A stretch of DNA of 64,000 bases from Collinsella sp. 4_8_47FAA (GCF_000763055.1 NZ_KN214135.1:213181-277180); one strand, 5' to 3'; counted from the first letter of the stretch, positions 36,206 to 45,292 are shown. Translations and numbers: made by a program. The notes: generated from the sequence alone by a model not told the origin.

Positions 36206-36214
36206 AATTGCTCC

Positions 36215-36829
36215 TTATTGATTGATGCAGTTGGCCACGCGATCAAAATACGAGCAGGCGGCAATATGCTCCGTTATGCGTCGCTGTCCCTTGACGGTAT
36301 CGACGTCCCATAGCTCGTAGGCACGCGCCTCGACCAGCACCACGTCGGTACGGTCCTTGAGGATCGAACCGCCGCCGTCCTTGCCCTCAAGACACATAAG
36401 CGCATCGAACAGTTCCGCCGGAAAGAGCGCCGGGCTCGAAGGCTCACCGTTGCACGCAAGACGCACCGGATGCTTGCGGCCGCGCTCGTCAAATGCACGA
36501 ACCATAGCCTCAAAAGAATCCGAACTCACGAGCGGCTGGTCGCCCGGCAAAAAGAGGCAACCTTTCCAGTTGCGTTCGACTCCCCACGAAAGGCCCGCAC
36601 GGACGCTTTCGCTGCGCAGCTCGCCATCGTGCAGCACGCACGGGCAATGCTTGTCCTCGCAAATCTGAGCGACCTCGGGCCAACGCGTCGAAACCACAAC
36701 GTCAAAGCCCCGGGGAACCGAATCGATAGTCCGGGCAATCAGCGGCTCGCCATAGATATCGGCGAGCATCTTGTTGAAGCCAAACCGCTTGCCCTCGCCC
36801 GAGGCCATAATGACGCATCCAAGTTTCAT
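36215..36829 (-). CDS. mocA: Molybdenum cofactor cytidylyltransferase
   Basis: 204 residues from the ATG at 36829, with GGGAGG at 7 bases. The N-terminus LGCVIMASGEGKRFGFNKM is the nucleotidyltransferase signature of MocA/YgfJ. FLPGDQPLVS is the metal-binding region and SSPALFPAELFDAL follows. It makes the cytosine-dinucleotide form of molybdopterin used by xanthine dehydrogenases. Its position beside hydA and ygeW mirrors ygfJ in the E. coli cluster. Confidence 0.9.
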   Translation of the reverse strand: MKLGCVIMASGEGKRFGFNKMLADIYGEPLIARTIDSVPRGFDVVVSTRWPEVAQICEDKHCPCVLHDGELRSESVRAGLSWGVERNWKGCLFLPGDQPLVSSDSFEAMVRAFDERGRKHPVRLACNGEPSSPALFPAELFDALMCLEGKDGGGSILKDRTDVVLVEARAYELWDVDTVKGQRRITEHIAACSYFDRVANCINQ

Positions 36830-36916
36830 GGTGATACCTCCCCTGAAACCATCGTACCCATAACTCGCGCCGCGGGCATCCACATCGAAAGCGCTTATCC
36901 CGCACGCCCGCGATGC

Positions 36917-36956
36917 AAAAAGGGGGCACCCCGCCGGTTGGCAGAGCGCCCCTTTT
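36917..36956 (-). terminator. Terminator after ygeW
   Basis: On the minus strand GGGGCGC and GTGCCCC with A/T flanks (AAAAGGGG...CCCCCTTTTT) form a stem-loop ending in a T-run, 24 bp after the ygeW stop. Confidence 0.8.
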
Positions 36957-36979
36957 ACATGGCTTACCTCAACCCGGCT

Positions 36980-38182
36980 TTAGGCCTGGAGCCAACGGGC
37001 GGTGTTGCGCTCGTCGAGGGCCTTGAGGGTAGCGGCGGGATCGGCAACCTTCTGCAGGAACATCATGGCTGCGATGGCATACGGCTTGTAGCTGGCCTCC
37101 TTGTACATGCCCACGCGGTGCATGTCGAAGACGTCGGCGTTAACCTCGCCGTGCTCGCAGGAGACACCGGAGATGTCGGCGGGCAGCGGGTGCATAAAGA
37201 TGGTGTCCTGGCCGTTGGCAGTCTTCTCCATGAGCTCGGTCGTGGAGCACCAGTCCTGATGGGTGGCGTTCTGGGCGAGCAGCTCCTTCTCGAGCGCTGC
37301 GATGCCGGCGTCGTCGCCCTCGGCGTACAGGTTGGTACGCTTCTCCATGGCGGCAAACGGAGCCCAGCTCTTGGGGATCACGATGTCGGCGCCCTCGAAG
37401 GCCTCGGCCATGGTGTTGACCTGCTTAAAGGTGGTGCCGGACTCGGCGACATAGCCCTTGGCGCGCTCGACGACCTCGGGCATGAGGTCGTAGCCCTCGG
37501 GGTGGGCCAGGGTGACGTCCATGCCAAAGCGGGGCAGCAGGCTGATCAGTGACTGCGGGCAGGACAGCGGCTTGCCGTAAGAGGGCGAATAGGCCCAGGT
37601 AACGGCAACCTTCTTGCCCTTGAGGTTCTCAAGACCGCCAAACTCGTTGATGAGGTAGAGCATGTCGGCAGAGGACTGCGTGGGGTGATCGGAGTCGGAC
37701 TGCAGGGAGATGAGCGTGGGACGGTGATCCAGAACGCCGTCCTCGTAAGCCTGCTGGACAGACTCGGAGACCTCGGCCATGTAGGCGTCTCCCTTGCCGA
37801 TGTACATGTCATCGCGGATGCCGATGACGTCGGCCATGAAGGAGATCATGGTAGCGGTCTCGCGGACGGTCTCGCCGTGAGCGATCTGGGACTTCTTCTC
37901 GTCCAGGTCCTGCAGCTCAAGGCCGAGCAGGTTGGCGGCCTTAGAGAAGGAGAAGCGCGTACGGGTGGAGTTGTCGCGGAACAGGGAGACGGCCAGGCCC
38001 GAGTCGAAGATCTTGGACGAGACGTTGTTCTCACGCAGCTCGCGCAGGGCGTCGGCGACGATGTAGAGAGCCTTGAGCTCATCGGTGGTCTTGTCCCAAG
38101 TGTGCAGGAAATCGCTGCCGTACATACCCTTAAAATCGAGGCCGTTCAGCTGCTCGACGAGCTCGGTAAACTTAGCGTCCAT
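36980..38182 (-). CDS. ygeW: Knotted carbamoyltransferase YgeW
   Basis: 400 residues from the ATG at 38182 with AAAGGAC upstream. The carbamoyl-phosphate loop FRDNSTRTRFSF, HPTQSSADML, GKKVAVTWAYSPSYGKP and HPLPADISGVSCEHGEV are intact. The YgeW family is a trefoil-knotted transcarbamylase related to ornithine and aspartate transcarbamylases; a role in phosphorolysis of an ureido intermediate to carbamoyl phosphate has been proposed. In the window there is no carbamate kinase to harvest that product. It lies about 200 bp after ygeY on the same strand. Confidence 0.93.
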   Translation of the reverse strand: MDAKFTELVEQLNGLDFKGMYGSDFLHTWDKTTDELKALYIVADALRELRENNVSSKIFDSGLAVSLFRDNSTRTRFSFSKAANLLGLELQDLDEKKSQIAHGETVRETATMISFMADVIGIRDDMYIGKGDAYMAEVSESVQQAYEDGVLDHRPTLISLQSDSDHPTQSSADMLYLINEFGGLENLKGKKVAVTWAYSPSYGKPLSCPQSLISLLPRFGMDVTLAHPEGYDLMPEVVERAKGYVAESGTTFKQVNTMAEAFEGADIVIPKSWAPFAAMEKRTNLYAEGDDAGIAALEKELLAQNATHQDWCSTTELMEKTANGQDTIFMHPLPADISGVSCEHGEVNADVFDMHRVGMYKEASYKPYAIAAMMFLQKVADPAATLKALDERNTARWLQA

Positions 38183-38330
38183 GTAAATGTCCTTTCTAAA
38201 GATGAAACGATCGCAATGAGTTGATGCGCTCCGGCATGCGCGTGTGGCTAGAACATGCAGAGCACCATGACGAGGACCCGCCACCGTTGAGGAAGCATGG
38301 GAGATAACGACCGCGGGCCCCAAGTCAACA

Positions 38331-38358
38331 GGGGGTGCCAGGGACACGAGTGGCCCCC
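38331..38358 (-). terminator. Weak hairpin between ygeY and ygeW
   Basis: GGGGGTGCCA and TGGCCCCC form a stem with one bulge, 26 bp past the ygeY stop. There is no T-tract, so it could be an attenuator or RNA-processing stem. Confidence 0.35.
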
Positions 38359-38383
38359 GGCTCAACAAAATCGAGGAATGGGA

Positions 38384-39769
38384 CTAATCGATCTTGTTGT
38401 TGGTCAGACCGGCGCGGAACACGGTGGCGTCGCCATCGGCCTGGCTCGGATCGTAGAGGTTCAGGGCAGCCACATACATGGCGGCAGCGGTGACCAGGTC
38501 GTCCTTGTAGGTGACCTCGTTGGGAGCGTGAGCCTGAGACTCGGCACCCGGGCCAAAGCCCACGCAGGGAATGCCGTAGCGGCCCTGGATGGAAACGCAG
38601 TTCGTGGAGAAGGTCCACTTGTCGCACAGCGGACGACCGGTGCGCTTGTCCATGCTGGGCTCGCAGCCGATGCGCTCGTCACCAAACATGGCCTTGTGGG
38701 CGTCGACGAGGGCCTTGACGTGCGGAGCAGTCTCCTTGTTGATCCACGTGGGGAAGTAAGCCTCGGTCTCGTAGACCTCGCCGGTCCAGGACGGACGGTC
38801 GTACATGTACATGGAGACCTTCACGTCGTCGCCGTACTTCTTGGCGGCCGGCAGGTTGCGGATCTCGTCCAGGCAGGACTCCCAGGTCTCACCGGCGGTC
38901 ATGCGACGGTCGATGGAGATGGCGCAGGAATCGGCCACGGCGCAGCGGCTGGGGCTGGTGTAGAAGATCTGGCTGACGGTGCAGGTGCCGCGGCCCAGGA
39001 AGCGGGCGTCCTCGAAGTGCTCGGGGTTGTACTTGGGGTCGAGCATCTTAACGAGACCCTTGATGTCGGTCGACTCGTCGCAGCCGTTGTTGTTGAGGGC
39101 GCGGACGTCGGCGATGATGTCGGCCATCTTGTAGATGGCGTTGTCGCCGCGGTCGGGAGCGGAGCCGTGGCAGGAGGTGCCGTGAACGTCGACGCGGATC
39201 TCCATGCGGCCGCGGTGACCGCGATAGATGCCGCCGTCGGTGGGCTCGGTGGAAATGACGAACTCGGGCTTAATGCCGTCCTTGTTGTAGATGTACTGCC
39301 AGCACATGCCGTCGCAGTCCTCTTCCTGGACGGTGCCGACGACCATGATCTTGTAGCCCTCGGGGATGAGGCCCATGTCCTTCATCATCTTGGCAGCGTA
39401 GGTAGCGGAAGCCATGCCGCCCTCCTGGTCGGAGCCGCCGCGGCCGTAGATGATCTCGTCGGTCTCATAGCCCTCATAGGGATCGGCATCCCAGTTCTCG
39501 ATGTTGCCGATGCCGACGGTGTCGATGTGAGAGTCGATGGCGATGATCTTGTCGCCCTCGCCCATAAAGCCCATAACATTGCCCAGGCCGTCGACCTTGA
39601 CCTCGTCATAGCCAAGGCTCTCCATCTCGGCCTTGATGCAGGCAACAACCTCACCCTCCTCGCAGGACTCAGAGGGGTGGGAGATCATGGCGCGCAGGAA
39701 GCGAGTCATATCAGCACGATGAGACTCAGCAGCAGCCTTAATTGCCTCGAAATCGAGTTCCTTAGTCAT
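38384..39769 (-). CDS. ygeY: YgeY selenium-linked M20 hydrolase
   Basis: 461 residues from the ATG at 39769; a TTG three codons earlier is also open. M20 metallopeptidase-fold motifs: [12 protein letters not shown] (metal His and Asp), [13 protein letters not shown] (bridging Asp) and [12 protein letters not shown] (Glu pair). The dimerisation domain follows. The YgeY family is associated with Se-dependent hydroxylases and probably removes a carbamoyl or acyl group from a purine breakdown product such as a ureido amino acid. It lies between ygeX and ygeW, spaced by structured intergenic DNA on both sides. Confidence 0.93.
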   Translation of the reverse strand: MTKELDFEAIKAAAESHRADMTRFLRAMISHPSESCEEGEVVACIKAEMESLGYDEVKVDGLGNVMGFMGEGDKIIAIDSHIDTVGIGNIENWDADPYEGYETDEIIYGRGGSDQEGGMASATYAAKMMKDMGLIPEGYKIMVVGTVQEEDCDGMCWQYIYNKDGIKPEFVISTEPTDGGIYRGHRGRMEIRVDVHGTSCHGSAPDRGDNAIYKMADIIADVRALNNNGCDESTDIKGLVKMLDPKYNPEHFEDARFLGRGTCTVSQIFYTSPSRCAVADSCAISIDRRMTAGETWESCLDEIRNLPAAKKYGDDVKVSMYMYDRPSWTGEVYETEAYFPTWINKETAPHVKALVDAHKAMFGDERIGCEPSMDKRTGRPLCDKWTFSTNCVSIQGRYGIPCVGFGPGAESQAHAPNEVTYKDDLVTAAAMYVAALNLYDPSQADGDATVFRAGLTNNKID

Positions 39770-39794
39770 AACAGTCAACCTTTCTACAAGGGTT

Positions 39795-39806
39795 TACCTA
39801 CAGGTA
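39795..39806 (-). promoter_or_regulatory. TACCT/AGGTA palindrome before ygeY
   Basis: TACCT and AGGTA are inverted around AC, 26 bp upstream of the ygeY ATG. This is a possible operator; no matching copy was found at the other purine promoters. Confidence 0.25.
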
Positions 39807-39877
39807 GATATTTCAGATAGATCACTTGTGCCAAGCAGCGTGAGGTCGAGTACCCGGCAAGCAAGTAAACGTAGGGT

Positions 39878-39987
39878 GGCGGAGCATATGTTTGCTCCGT
39901 CGCGAGTTCCGCACGAGCCGGAGAGCACTTAATGTGCTCTCCGTGCGAGCAGGACTGTTCGAGCAGGGAGCAAACATATGCTCCGCC
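39878..39987. repeat. 110-bp nested palindrome between ygeX and ygeY
   Basis: A perfect 21-bp outer stem (39878-39898 against 39967-39987; core GGAGCATATGTTTGCTCC) encloses a second stem CGGAGAGCAC/GTGCTCTCCG (39919-39943). It ends 20 bp before the ygeX stop codon. It could be a mobile palindrome or an intercistronic RNA structure that sets the expression ratio of the two genes. Confidence 0.75.
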
Positions 39988-40007
39988 GCCCGGACAGGCC
40001 AGACCCG

Positions 40008-41222
40008 CTAGCAGGTCGGATACTCGCCCTCCCAGACGATGCGACGATACTGATCCGGATCCGTGTCGCCCTCGGTGGAGAAGCAGAGCACGGAGCTCGT
40101 CTTGTCCAGGCCGATGAGCTCCTTGAGCTCGGCGTACTCGGGATCGAGCATGAGGGTCTCGACCAGGCCGGTGGTCACAGCGCCGGACTCGCCGGAGATG
40201 ACGCGCGGGTCGCCCTTCTCGGGAGCGCCCAGGGTGCGCATGCCGCGAGCGGTGACCCAGTCGGGGCAGGACACGAAGGCGGTGGCGTGGTTGCGCAGGA
40301 TATCCCAGCCCAGGATGTTGGGCTCACCGCAGCACAGACCGGCCATGATGGAGGGCATGTCGCCGTCCACGATGCGCGGGTCACCGTCGCCGGCGGCAGC
40401 GCCCTTGTACAGGCAGGCGGCAGGCGCGCACTCAACCACGACGAAGGTGGGCGGGTTATCGGGATACAGGTTGGTGAAGTAGCCCACCACGGCGCCGGCG
40501 AGCGAACCCACGCCAGCCTGGACAAACACGTGGGTCGGGCGGTTGATGGCCATCTCGCGCAGCTGCTCGGCAGCCTCGGAAGCCATGGTGCCGTAACCCT
40601 CCATGATCCAGGACGGGATCTTCTCGTAGCCCTCCCAGGCGGTGTCCTGAACGATGACGCCACGCTCGCAGGCGTCAGCCTCGGCGGCAGCCATGCGCAC
40701 GCACTCGTCGTAGTTGACCTCTTCGATGGTCACCGTGGCGCCCTCGGCGGCGATGTTATCGAAGCGGGGCTTGGTGGAACCCTTGGGCATGTGCACGACG
40801 GCCTTCTGGCCCAGCTTGTTGGCAGCCCATGCCACGCCGCGGCCATGGTTGCCGTCGGTAGCGGTAAAGAAGGTGGCCTGGCCAAAGTCCTCGGCCAGCT
40901 GATCGGAGGTCAGGTAATCGAAGGTGCAGTCGGCAACGTCCTTGCCGGTCTCGTCGGCAATGTAGTTGGCCATGGCAAACGAGCCGCCCAGGACCTTAAA
41001 GGCGTTGAGGCCAAAGCGATAGCTTTCGTCCTTAACGCACAGGTTGGACAGGCCCAGGCGCGCGGCCTGGCCGTCCAGGCGGGCAAGCGGAGTGACGGTG
41101 TACTGGGGGAACGACTGGTGGAAGGCACGGGCTTTCTTCACGTGGTCGAGACTCATGATTCCCAAGTGCTTGTCATCGCTCTTGGGCATCGTGTTGCTCG
41201 CCCACTGGATCTTATCGGCCAT
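40008..41222 (-). CDS. dpaL: 2,3-diaminopropionate ammonia-lyase
   Basis: 404 residues (YgeX). PLP fold-type II enzyme that converts 2,3-diaminopropionate to pyruvate and two ammonia. The PLP Lys is Lys76 in SYRFGLNAFKVLGG, and TDGNHGRGVAWAA is the phosphate/substrate region. QAGVGSLAGAVVGY forms the phosphate-binding glycine loop and VISGESGAVTTGLVE follows. Family length is about 400. It closes the purine route by yielding a glycolytic carbon source. It is the first gene of the ygeX-ygeY-ygeW run and is divergent from the YheO-like regulator. Confidence 0.94.
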   Translation of the reverse strand: MADKIQWASNTMPKSDDKHLGIMSLDHVKKARAFHQSFPQYTVTPLARLDGQAARLGLSNLCVKDESYRFGLNAFKVLGGSFAMANYIADETGKDVADCTFDYLTSDQLAEDFGQATFFTATDGNHGRGVAWAANKLGQKAVVHMPKGSTKPRFDNIAAEGATVTIEEVNYDECVRMAAAEADACERGVIVQDTAWEGYEKIPSWIMEGYGTMASEAAEQLREMAINRPTHVFVQAGVGSLAGAVVGYFTNLYPDNPPTFVVVECAPAACLYKGAAAGDGDPRIVDGDMPSIMAGLCCGEPNILGWDILRNHATAFVSCPDWVTARGMRTLGAPEKGDPRVISGESGAVTTGLVETLMLDPEYAELKELIGLDKTSSVLCFSTEGDTDPDQYRRIVWEGEYPTC

Positions 41223-41314
41223 ACGGTGAACTCCTTAAGTCCTCTCTTGCCGGCCCCCGCATACGCGTTTCAGCCCGATCCCATTCACACGGCTGAACTT
41301 TTATGTGGATGCCA

Positions 41315-41380
41315 AACAAAAAGTTTGTTAGTAATGTTCTATCACACTTTTTGATTGGCATACCTAACGAATTGTTTGTT
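41315..41380. promoter_or_regulatory. Paired AACAAA-N3-TTTGTT sites in the ygeX/regulator gap
   Basis: Two related inverted repeats, AACAAAAAGTTTGTT (41315-41329) and AACGAATTGTTTGTT (41366-41380), lie 51 bp apart, close to five helical turns, in the 277-bp divergent region. They are the best candidates for binding sites of the YheO-like regulator encoded at 41500. Confidence 0.5.
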
Positions 41381-41499
41381 GCCGTAATCGGTACTTTTTC
41401 GCCGCCGAACGGTCAAGAATTGCCTTGTTGATGGATTTGTTTGCGGTCAAGTGTGGTTTATGGCAAAGTGTGCCCAAACTAATTTTTAGGAAGGCACCC

Positions 41500-42153
41500 A
41501 TGACCCCCGCACAGATTGAGTTTTACAAGCGCCTCGCACACGGCCTGGCGCTCCAATTTGGCCCCAACTGCGAAGTCGTCGTCCACGATCTGGAGACCGA
41601 GGACGTGGACCACTCCATCGTAGTGATCGAAAACGGCCACGTCAGCGGGCGCAAACTGGGTGACGGCCCCAGCCATATTGTGTTTGAGTCCATGCACGAG
41701 GGCAGCACCGACGTACACGACCGCGAGCCGTACCTCACTAAAACCACCGATGGCAAGCTGCTCAAGTCCTCGACCATCTTTATCCGCAACGACGAGGGCA
41801 AGCCCGTCGGCATTTTGGGCATCAACTTTGACATTACGCTTATGAAGGCTTTTGAGCGCTCGCTCGACGCTTTCACCGGCACCGGCGGCACGGGCTATAC
41901 CGAGCCCGAGCCCATTACCAAGAACATCGGCGACCTGCTCGAGGACCTGCTGCACGAGTGCGAGCAGTTTGTGGGCAAGCCCGCGGCACTCATGACCAAA
42001 GACGAGCGCATTCGTGCCATTGGCTATCTCGACCGTCGCGGCGCCTTCCTCATTTCCAAGTCGAGCGAGCGCGCCTGCGAGTTCTTTGGCATCTCCAAGT
42101 ACAGCTTCTATAGCTACCTCAATGAGGCCAAGGCGGCGGCCGGCGACAAGTAA
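41500..42153 (+). CDS. YheO-like PAS/HTH regulator (first copy)
   Basis: 217 residues from the ATG at 41500 with AGGAAGG upstream. The N-terminal PAS-like domain (about residues 5-120) has GPNCEVVVHDL, VVIENGHVSGRKLGDGPS, FIRNDEGKPVGILGINFDI. The C-terminal HTH (about 165-215) has KDERIRAIGYLDRRGAFLI and FFGISKYSFYSYLNEA. This is the YheO/DauR group, which senses small molecules. It is divergent from ygeX and so probably controls the first purine block. A paralogue is divergent from the purine permease at 58889. Confidence 0.88.
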   Translation: MTPAQIEFYKRLAHGLALQFGPNCEVVVHDLETEDVDHSIVVIENGHVSGRKLGDGPSHIVFESMHEGSTDVHDREPYLTKTTDGKLLKSSTIFIRNDEGKPVGILGINFDITLMKAFERSLDAFTGTGGTGYTEPEPITKNIGDLLEDLLHECEQFVGKPAALMTKDERIRAIGYLDRRGAFLISKSSERACEFFGISKYSFYSYLNEAKAAAGDK

Positions 42154-42276
42154 GCGCTCGCCTGGATTGCCCCTCCCCTTTTGGGCGCGAGTTCTGGAAA
42201 GCACGAATCCAAGACCGAGCAGCTTGGGAAGTTCCATATAATCGATGTCATTAGTATTTCGAAAGGATGGAACAGA

Positions 42277-43239
42277 ATGGCGTTGAGCAAGGCATCATGC
42301 ACCGGTCGCGGATTGATTCCGGCAATTGGTGGACATGTGCACCGCATGTTCGATGAGGGTGAAGACGACCTGTTTTCGCTGAGCCTTGACGACGTGATGG
42401 ATGATCGCCCGTGGACCGCCGACGAACTCATGGGCGGCGGGGCTCGCCCGTCAAGTCCCAATCCCGCACTTGCGCCTAAGCCCGCATCTGCGCCGACTCC
42501 TGCGCAGTCGCCCGCACCCACTTCGGCGCCCACGCCCGCTCCCCGCCCCGCAAGCGACCCGTCCGAGACGGCGGCATTTCTCGCTGCAGCGACGCAGGGC
42601 AAATCGGCCGACAGCACTGTTATGTACAGCGCCCAGCAGTTGCCTGTTCCTGCGGCACGCAAGCCTCCGGTCGCAAGGCTCGATGAGCCCGTTGCCCATC
42701 AAGTTGCCTACGATTCCTGGACTGCAGCCGATCTGGATGAGACCTCTGCCGGCATGCCGGCGCTCGATGTTCCAGTTAACCCGCTTTTTGCCGCCAACAC
42801 GAGCGCCGCGGACTATGAGGGCGGTGCGGCATATTCCGATTATTCCGATGGCTATGCTGGCACCAGTCGCATCGAGACCGAGGATTATGGCACCGCATCG
42901 AGCGATTATCTCAACGATCCGTACGCTGCCACGCCCGCACCGGAATATGACCCAGAGGCCGCGTCCGCGCCGGCGTATACCAAAAGCACGGGCGAAGAGC
43001 GCTTCGCCGATTATTACGCCGAGGAAAAGGCGCTGCGTTTCTCGGAATTTCCGCAGGCAGTCAAGGTTGCCTTTATCGCCATTATCATTGCCCTGCTCGG
43101 TGTCATTGCGTTTGAGGGATTCCAGCTGTTCCGCGGCCCCACCCAAGCGGAGTCGGAGACCCAGCAAAAAGAGGACGATAACCAGTACCTGGACATCAAC
43201 ACCCTCAAGGGCGACCCCAACGACGAGGACGACGAGTAG
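42277..43239 (+). CDS. Membrane protein with disordered Pro/Ala-rich region, unknown
   Basis: 320 residues from the ATG at 42277 with GAAAGGATGG upstream. Residues about 50-95 alternate Pro/Ala/Ser (ALAPKPASAPTPAQSPAP). A Tyr/Asp/Ser-rich stretch follows (YSDYSDGYAG, SDYLNDPYAA). One membrane segment VKVAFIAIIIALLGVIAF lies near residues 266-283, with an acidic C-terminus (DPNDEDDE). A single-pass protein with a long flexible cytoplasmic part is likely. I recognise no family. Confidence 0.7.
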   Translation: MALSKASCTGRGLIPAIGGHVHRMFDEGEDDLFSLSLDDVMDDRPWTADELMGGGARPSSPNPALAPKPASAPTPAQSPAPTSAPTPAPRPASDPSETAAFLAAATQGKSADSTVMYSAQQLPVPAARKPPVARLDEPVAHQVAYDSWTAADLDETSAGMPALDVPVNPLFAANTSAADYEGGAAYSDYSDGYAGTSRIETEDYGTASSDYLNDPYAATPAPEYDPEAASAPAYTKSTGEERFADYYAEEKALRFSEFPQAVKVAFIAIIIALLGVIAFEGFQLFRGPTQAESETQQKEDDNQYLDINTLKGDPNDEDDE

Positions 43240-43619
43240 CGAGAGCTGAAGGCAGTCGCAGGATCCCGCATCCAGCACCAGCTTCTAAGTGCTGTTTTGT
43301 CATCCAGCTACACTTTTCCGAAGTTTTAAGGTGCCTATTTCGACACTTTTCCGTACTTTTACACGGCTGATTTCGACACTTTTCCGGATGAAAGCCGAAT
43401 AATCACTTGGGAAACCAACGCCATCCGCGCGTCATTTCGCGGATGGCGCTTGATTTCTGTCCGTACACGTTGAGTCCGTACACGTTGATAGACTCCATCT
43501 TGCCCGCAAGGAGCGGGCGCGTTTTATCCAGAGTCGGGGTAGAGAGTTGGCTCCACGATCCCGACGCCAACCGGCCAAGAGGCACGGTGGCCCTGCCAAC
43601 ATCGATGAAAGGAGTCCGT
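43240..43619 (+). other. Repeat- and hairpin-rich intergenic leader
   Basis: This 380-bp gap holds three copies of CACTTTTCCG (ending at 43320, 43353 and 43386; the last two within ATTTCGACACTTTTCCG). It also has a stem CGCCATCCGCG/CGCGGATGGCG (43419-43448), a perfect 15-bp tandem GTCCGTACACGTTGA (43459-43473, 43474-43488) and a terminator-like GCCCGC/GCGGGC stem with GCGTTTT (43502-43525). The last sits about 95 bp before the next gene and could act as an attenuator. Confidence 0.55.
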
Positions 43620-44042
43620 ATGGACAATTTCTCCGTGCGCAGTGAGCGCAACTTCCACAACCTGGCAGCCAAGCCAAAACGAATGCATCTTCTGGACGAG
43701 CCGAGCGGCTATGCCTCGGCCATGGTCAAGAACAGCCTCTCCCACCAGATGCGCTTCACGGTACAGAAGCTCGAGGAAGAGCTCTGCGCTGCTGGCAATC
43801 CGCATGTGCTACAGATTAAGTTGTTCGGAGACGATTTGCGTGAGCCGTCTAGCCGGAAGCTCTTTGCCGACGGCGCGTGCGTCGCAAGCGGCTCGGGCGA
43901 CTTTGCCCGCGAGTGCTTCTGCGAGGGAGCTGAGGTGTTTCTGGACCTGTGTCGCGACGCCGTACGCACAGCCGAGCTGCGGCAGTGGAGCGAAAGGGAG
44001 TATGAGCTGTTGAGTGCGGCCCGCGGGATTGCGATGGTGTAG
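43620..44042 (+). CDS. Hypothetical cytoplasmic protein
   Basis: 140 residues from the ATG at 43620 with AAAGGAG upstream. No signal peptide or membrane segment. Predominantly helical-looking with mixed charge (MVKNSLSHQMRFTVQKLEEE), four scattered Cys, and a C-terminal REYELLSAARG. No family recognised. Upstream structured DNA suggests regulated expression. Confidence 0.65.
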   Translation: MDNFSVRSERNFHNLAAKPKRMHLLDEPSGYASAMVKNSLSHQMRFTVQKLEEELCAAGNPHVLQIKLFGDDLREPSSRKLFADGACVASGSGDFARECFCEGAEVFLDLCRDAVRTAELRQWSEREYELLSAARGIAMV

Positions 44043-44152
44043 GCAGACAGACCAGACAGCTCGTCATACTGGTTGACGCTTCGATTCAAACAGCAGTGCG
44101 AAGTCGCGCTTACAGCCCTGCCATGCCAAACCGAATGGCGTTCTCAAAAGGC

Positions 44153-44887
44153 CTACCTCCCCTCCGCCTTCAGCCTCAGCAGCAGGTCGCCCAGCTCGGG
44201 GCACTTGCTGGAAAGGCGCGTCTGGGCTCGCTCGCCCATCCCCCACCGCTGGCGGACTTCCTGGACGTGCGGGCTCACGCGGTAGTCCCCATCCATCACC
44301 TGCTTGAGCAGCTTGGCGGTCACGCGCGCATCGGCTAAGGCGCTGTGGGCGTGACCCGTCGACTCGTCGAACTCGATGCCAAACCACGTTGCCGCGTCAC
44401 TCAAAGAGACGCACCCGTGGCTGCCCACGTCCATGATCGAAGTGTAAAACGCCTGCAGGTCGGCCCAGTCCGTAGGAAATGCGGAAAGGTCCATGTGCTT
44501 TGCCTGGCACTCGGTCATAAGCTGTCGATGATCCGCCCCGCTCCAGCAAACTATCTGGGCGGAGTAGCGACCGATCCAATCGCTGAGTCTTTTGATCACC
44601 ACATAGAGCGGATCAGCCATCGCGGTGTCCACGGCCGATATCCCCGTAAGCTCGCGGACGGGAAACGCAACGCCTTCGGTAAATTCTGTCTGCACAAACT
44701 GCGAGAACTCGCCCATAACGTTGCCGCGGTTATCGAGCTTAACCGCGCCGACCTCGATAATCTCGTTGCGCAACCCGCGGCGTTGGCGCTGCCTTGGCAC
44801 CGGCGCAAACTCAAAGTCCAGCACGATCTGGCGCGCATAGTTCGTCGTATCGATAGCCGAGATGCACGGCGTCTTTTCAGCTGACAC
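44153..44887 (-). CDS. DEDDh 3'-5' exonuclease (DnaQ-like)
   Basis: 244 residues. ExoI motif IVLDFEFAP (Asp/Glu), ExoII around VCWSGADHRQLM, ExoIII GHAHSALADARVTAKLL (His and Asp). This is a stand-alone RNase T/DnaQ-type exonuclease of the group often called KapD or ERI1-like. A repair or RNA-trimming role is plausible. It stands alone, convergent with the gene at 43620. Confidence 0.85.
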   Translation of the reverse strand: MSAEKTPCISAIDTTNYARQIVLDFEFAPVPRQRQRRGLRNEIIEVGAVKLDNRGNVMGEFSQFVQTEFTEGVAFPVRELTGISAVDTAMADPLYVVIKRLSDWIGRYSAQIVCWSGADHRQLMTECQAKHMDLSAFPTDWADLQAFYTSIMDVGSHGCVSLSDAATWFGIEFDESTGHAHSALADARVTAKLLKQVMDGDYRVSPHVQEVRQRWGMGERAQTRLSSKCPELGDLLLRLKAEGR

Positions 44888-44931
44888 GGTTAGGGCCTTT
44901 CTCCGTCAACCGCCGCTTGCTACATAGGCGG

Positions 44932-45030
44932 CTACATTGCTGTAAGGATAGGCGCCCGCGCGGACATGAAATCGCACAGCACGGCTTTCCGGCATCCTTG
45001 CGTAAAGCCACACTTTGAGAGAATCACGTC
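44932..45030 (-). pseudogene. Remnant of a DUF234-type ATPase C-terminus
   Basis: The minus-strand translation VILSKCGFTQGCRKA closely matches ALFSKSGFTQGCRDA at the end of the intact ATPase encoded at 45568. Upstream sequence in the same frame does not match, and no other domain part is visible. It is probably the tail of a second, decayed copy. Confidence 0.55.
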
Positions 45031-45145
45031 ACTGTTATTATCGAACATATATTCGTATTTATAGCAGTACTTTGATAGAATTGCAGTTGTTGACGGCAGT
45101 TCCATGTGCCGGGCAGCGCCCTCCATGCGACGGGAGGTGATGCCC

Positions 45146-45271
45146 ATGACCGATCTGACTGATTTCGTGAAGCTCCTGACCGCTTTGGTCTCGCTCCTCA
45201 CGGCGCTTATCGGACTTACCGAGGCACTCAAGCAGCGTACGAAGCAGAAAAAGAGGGGTCGACGCCTCTAA
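45146..45271 (+). CDS. 41-residue membrane peptide, holin/type I toxin-like
   Basis: The peptide has MTDLTDFVKLLTALVSLLTA, then LIGLTEALKQRTKQKKRGRR and a final L. A GGGAGGTGATG run precedes the ATG at 45146 and the stop is TAA. One hydrophobic helix followed by a strongly basic tail is the layout of small type I toxins and phage holin-like peptides. A nested hairpin overlapping the stop could terminate the transcript. No antisense RNA promoter could be identified by eye. It lies between the ATPase remnant and repeat cluster A. Confidence 0.5.
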   Translation: MTDLTDFVKLLTALVSLLTALIGLTEALKQRTKQKKRGRRL

Positions 45272-45292
45272 GGCATTGACCCCTTAATCGAA
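45254..45292 (+). terminator. Hairpin over the small-peptide stop
   Basis: AGGGGTC and GACCCCT enclose an inner GCCT/AGGC stem. It overlaps the last codons of the 41-residue gene and is followed by TAATCG. Moderate terminator candidate. Confidence 0.5.

Noticed and set aside
44932..45231. 99-residue minus-strand frame as an intact gene
   Set aside because: Only the last 30 residues resemble a known protein (the DUF234 tail); the first part is antisense to the 41-residue peptide gene.
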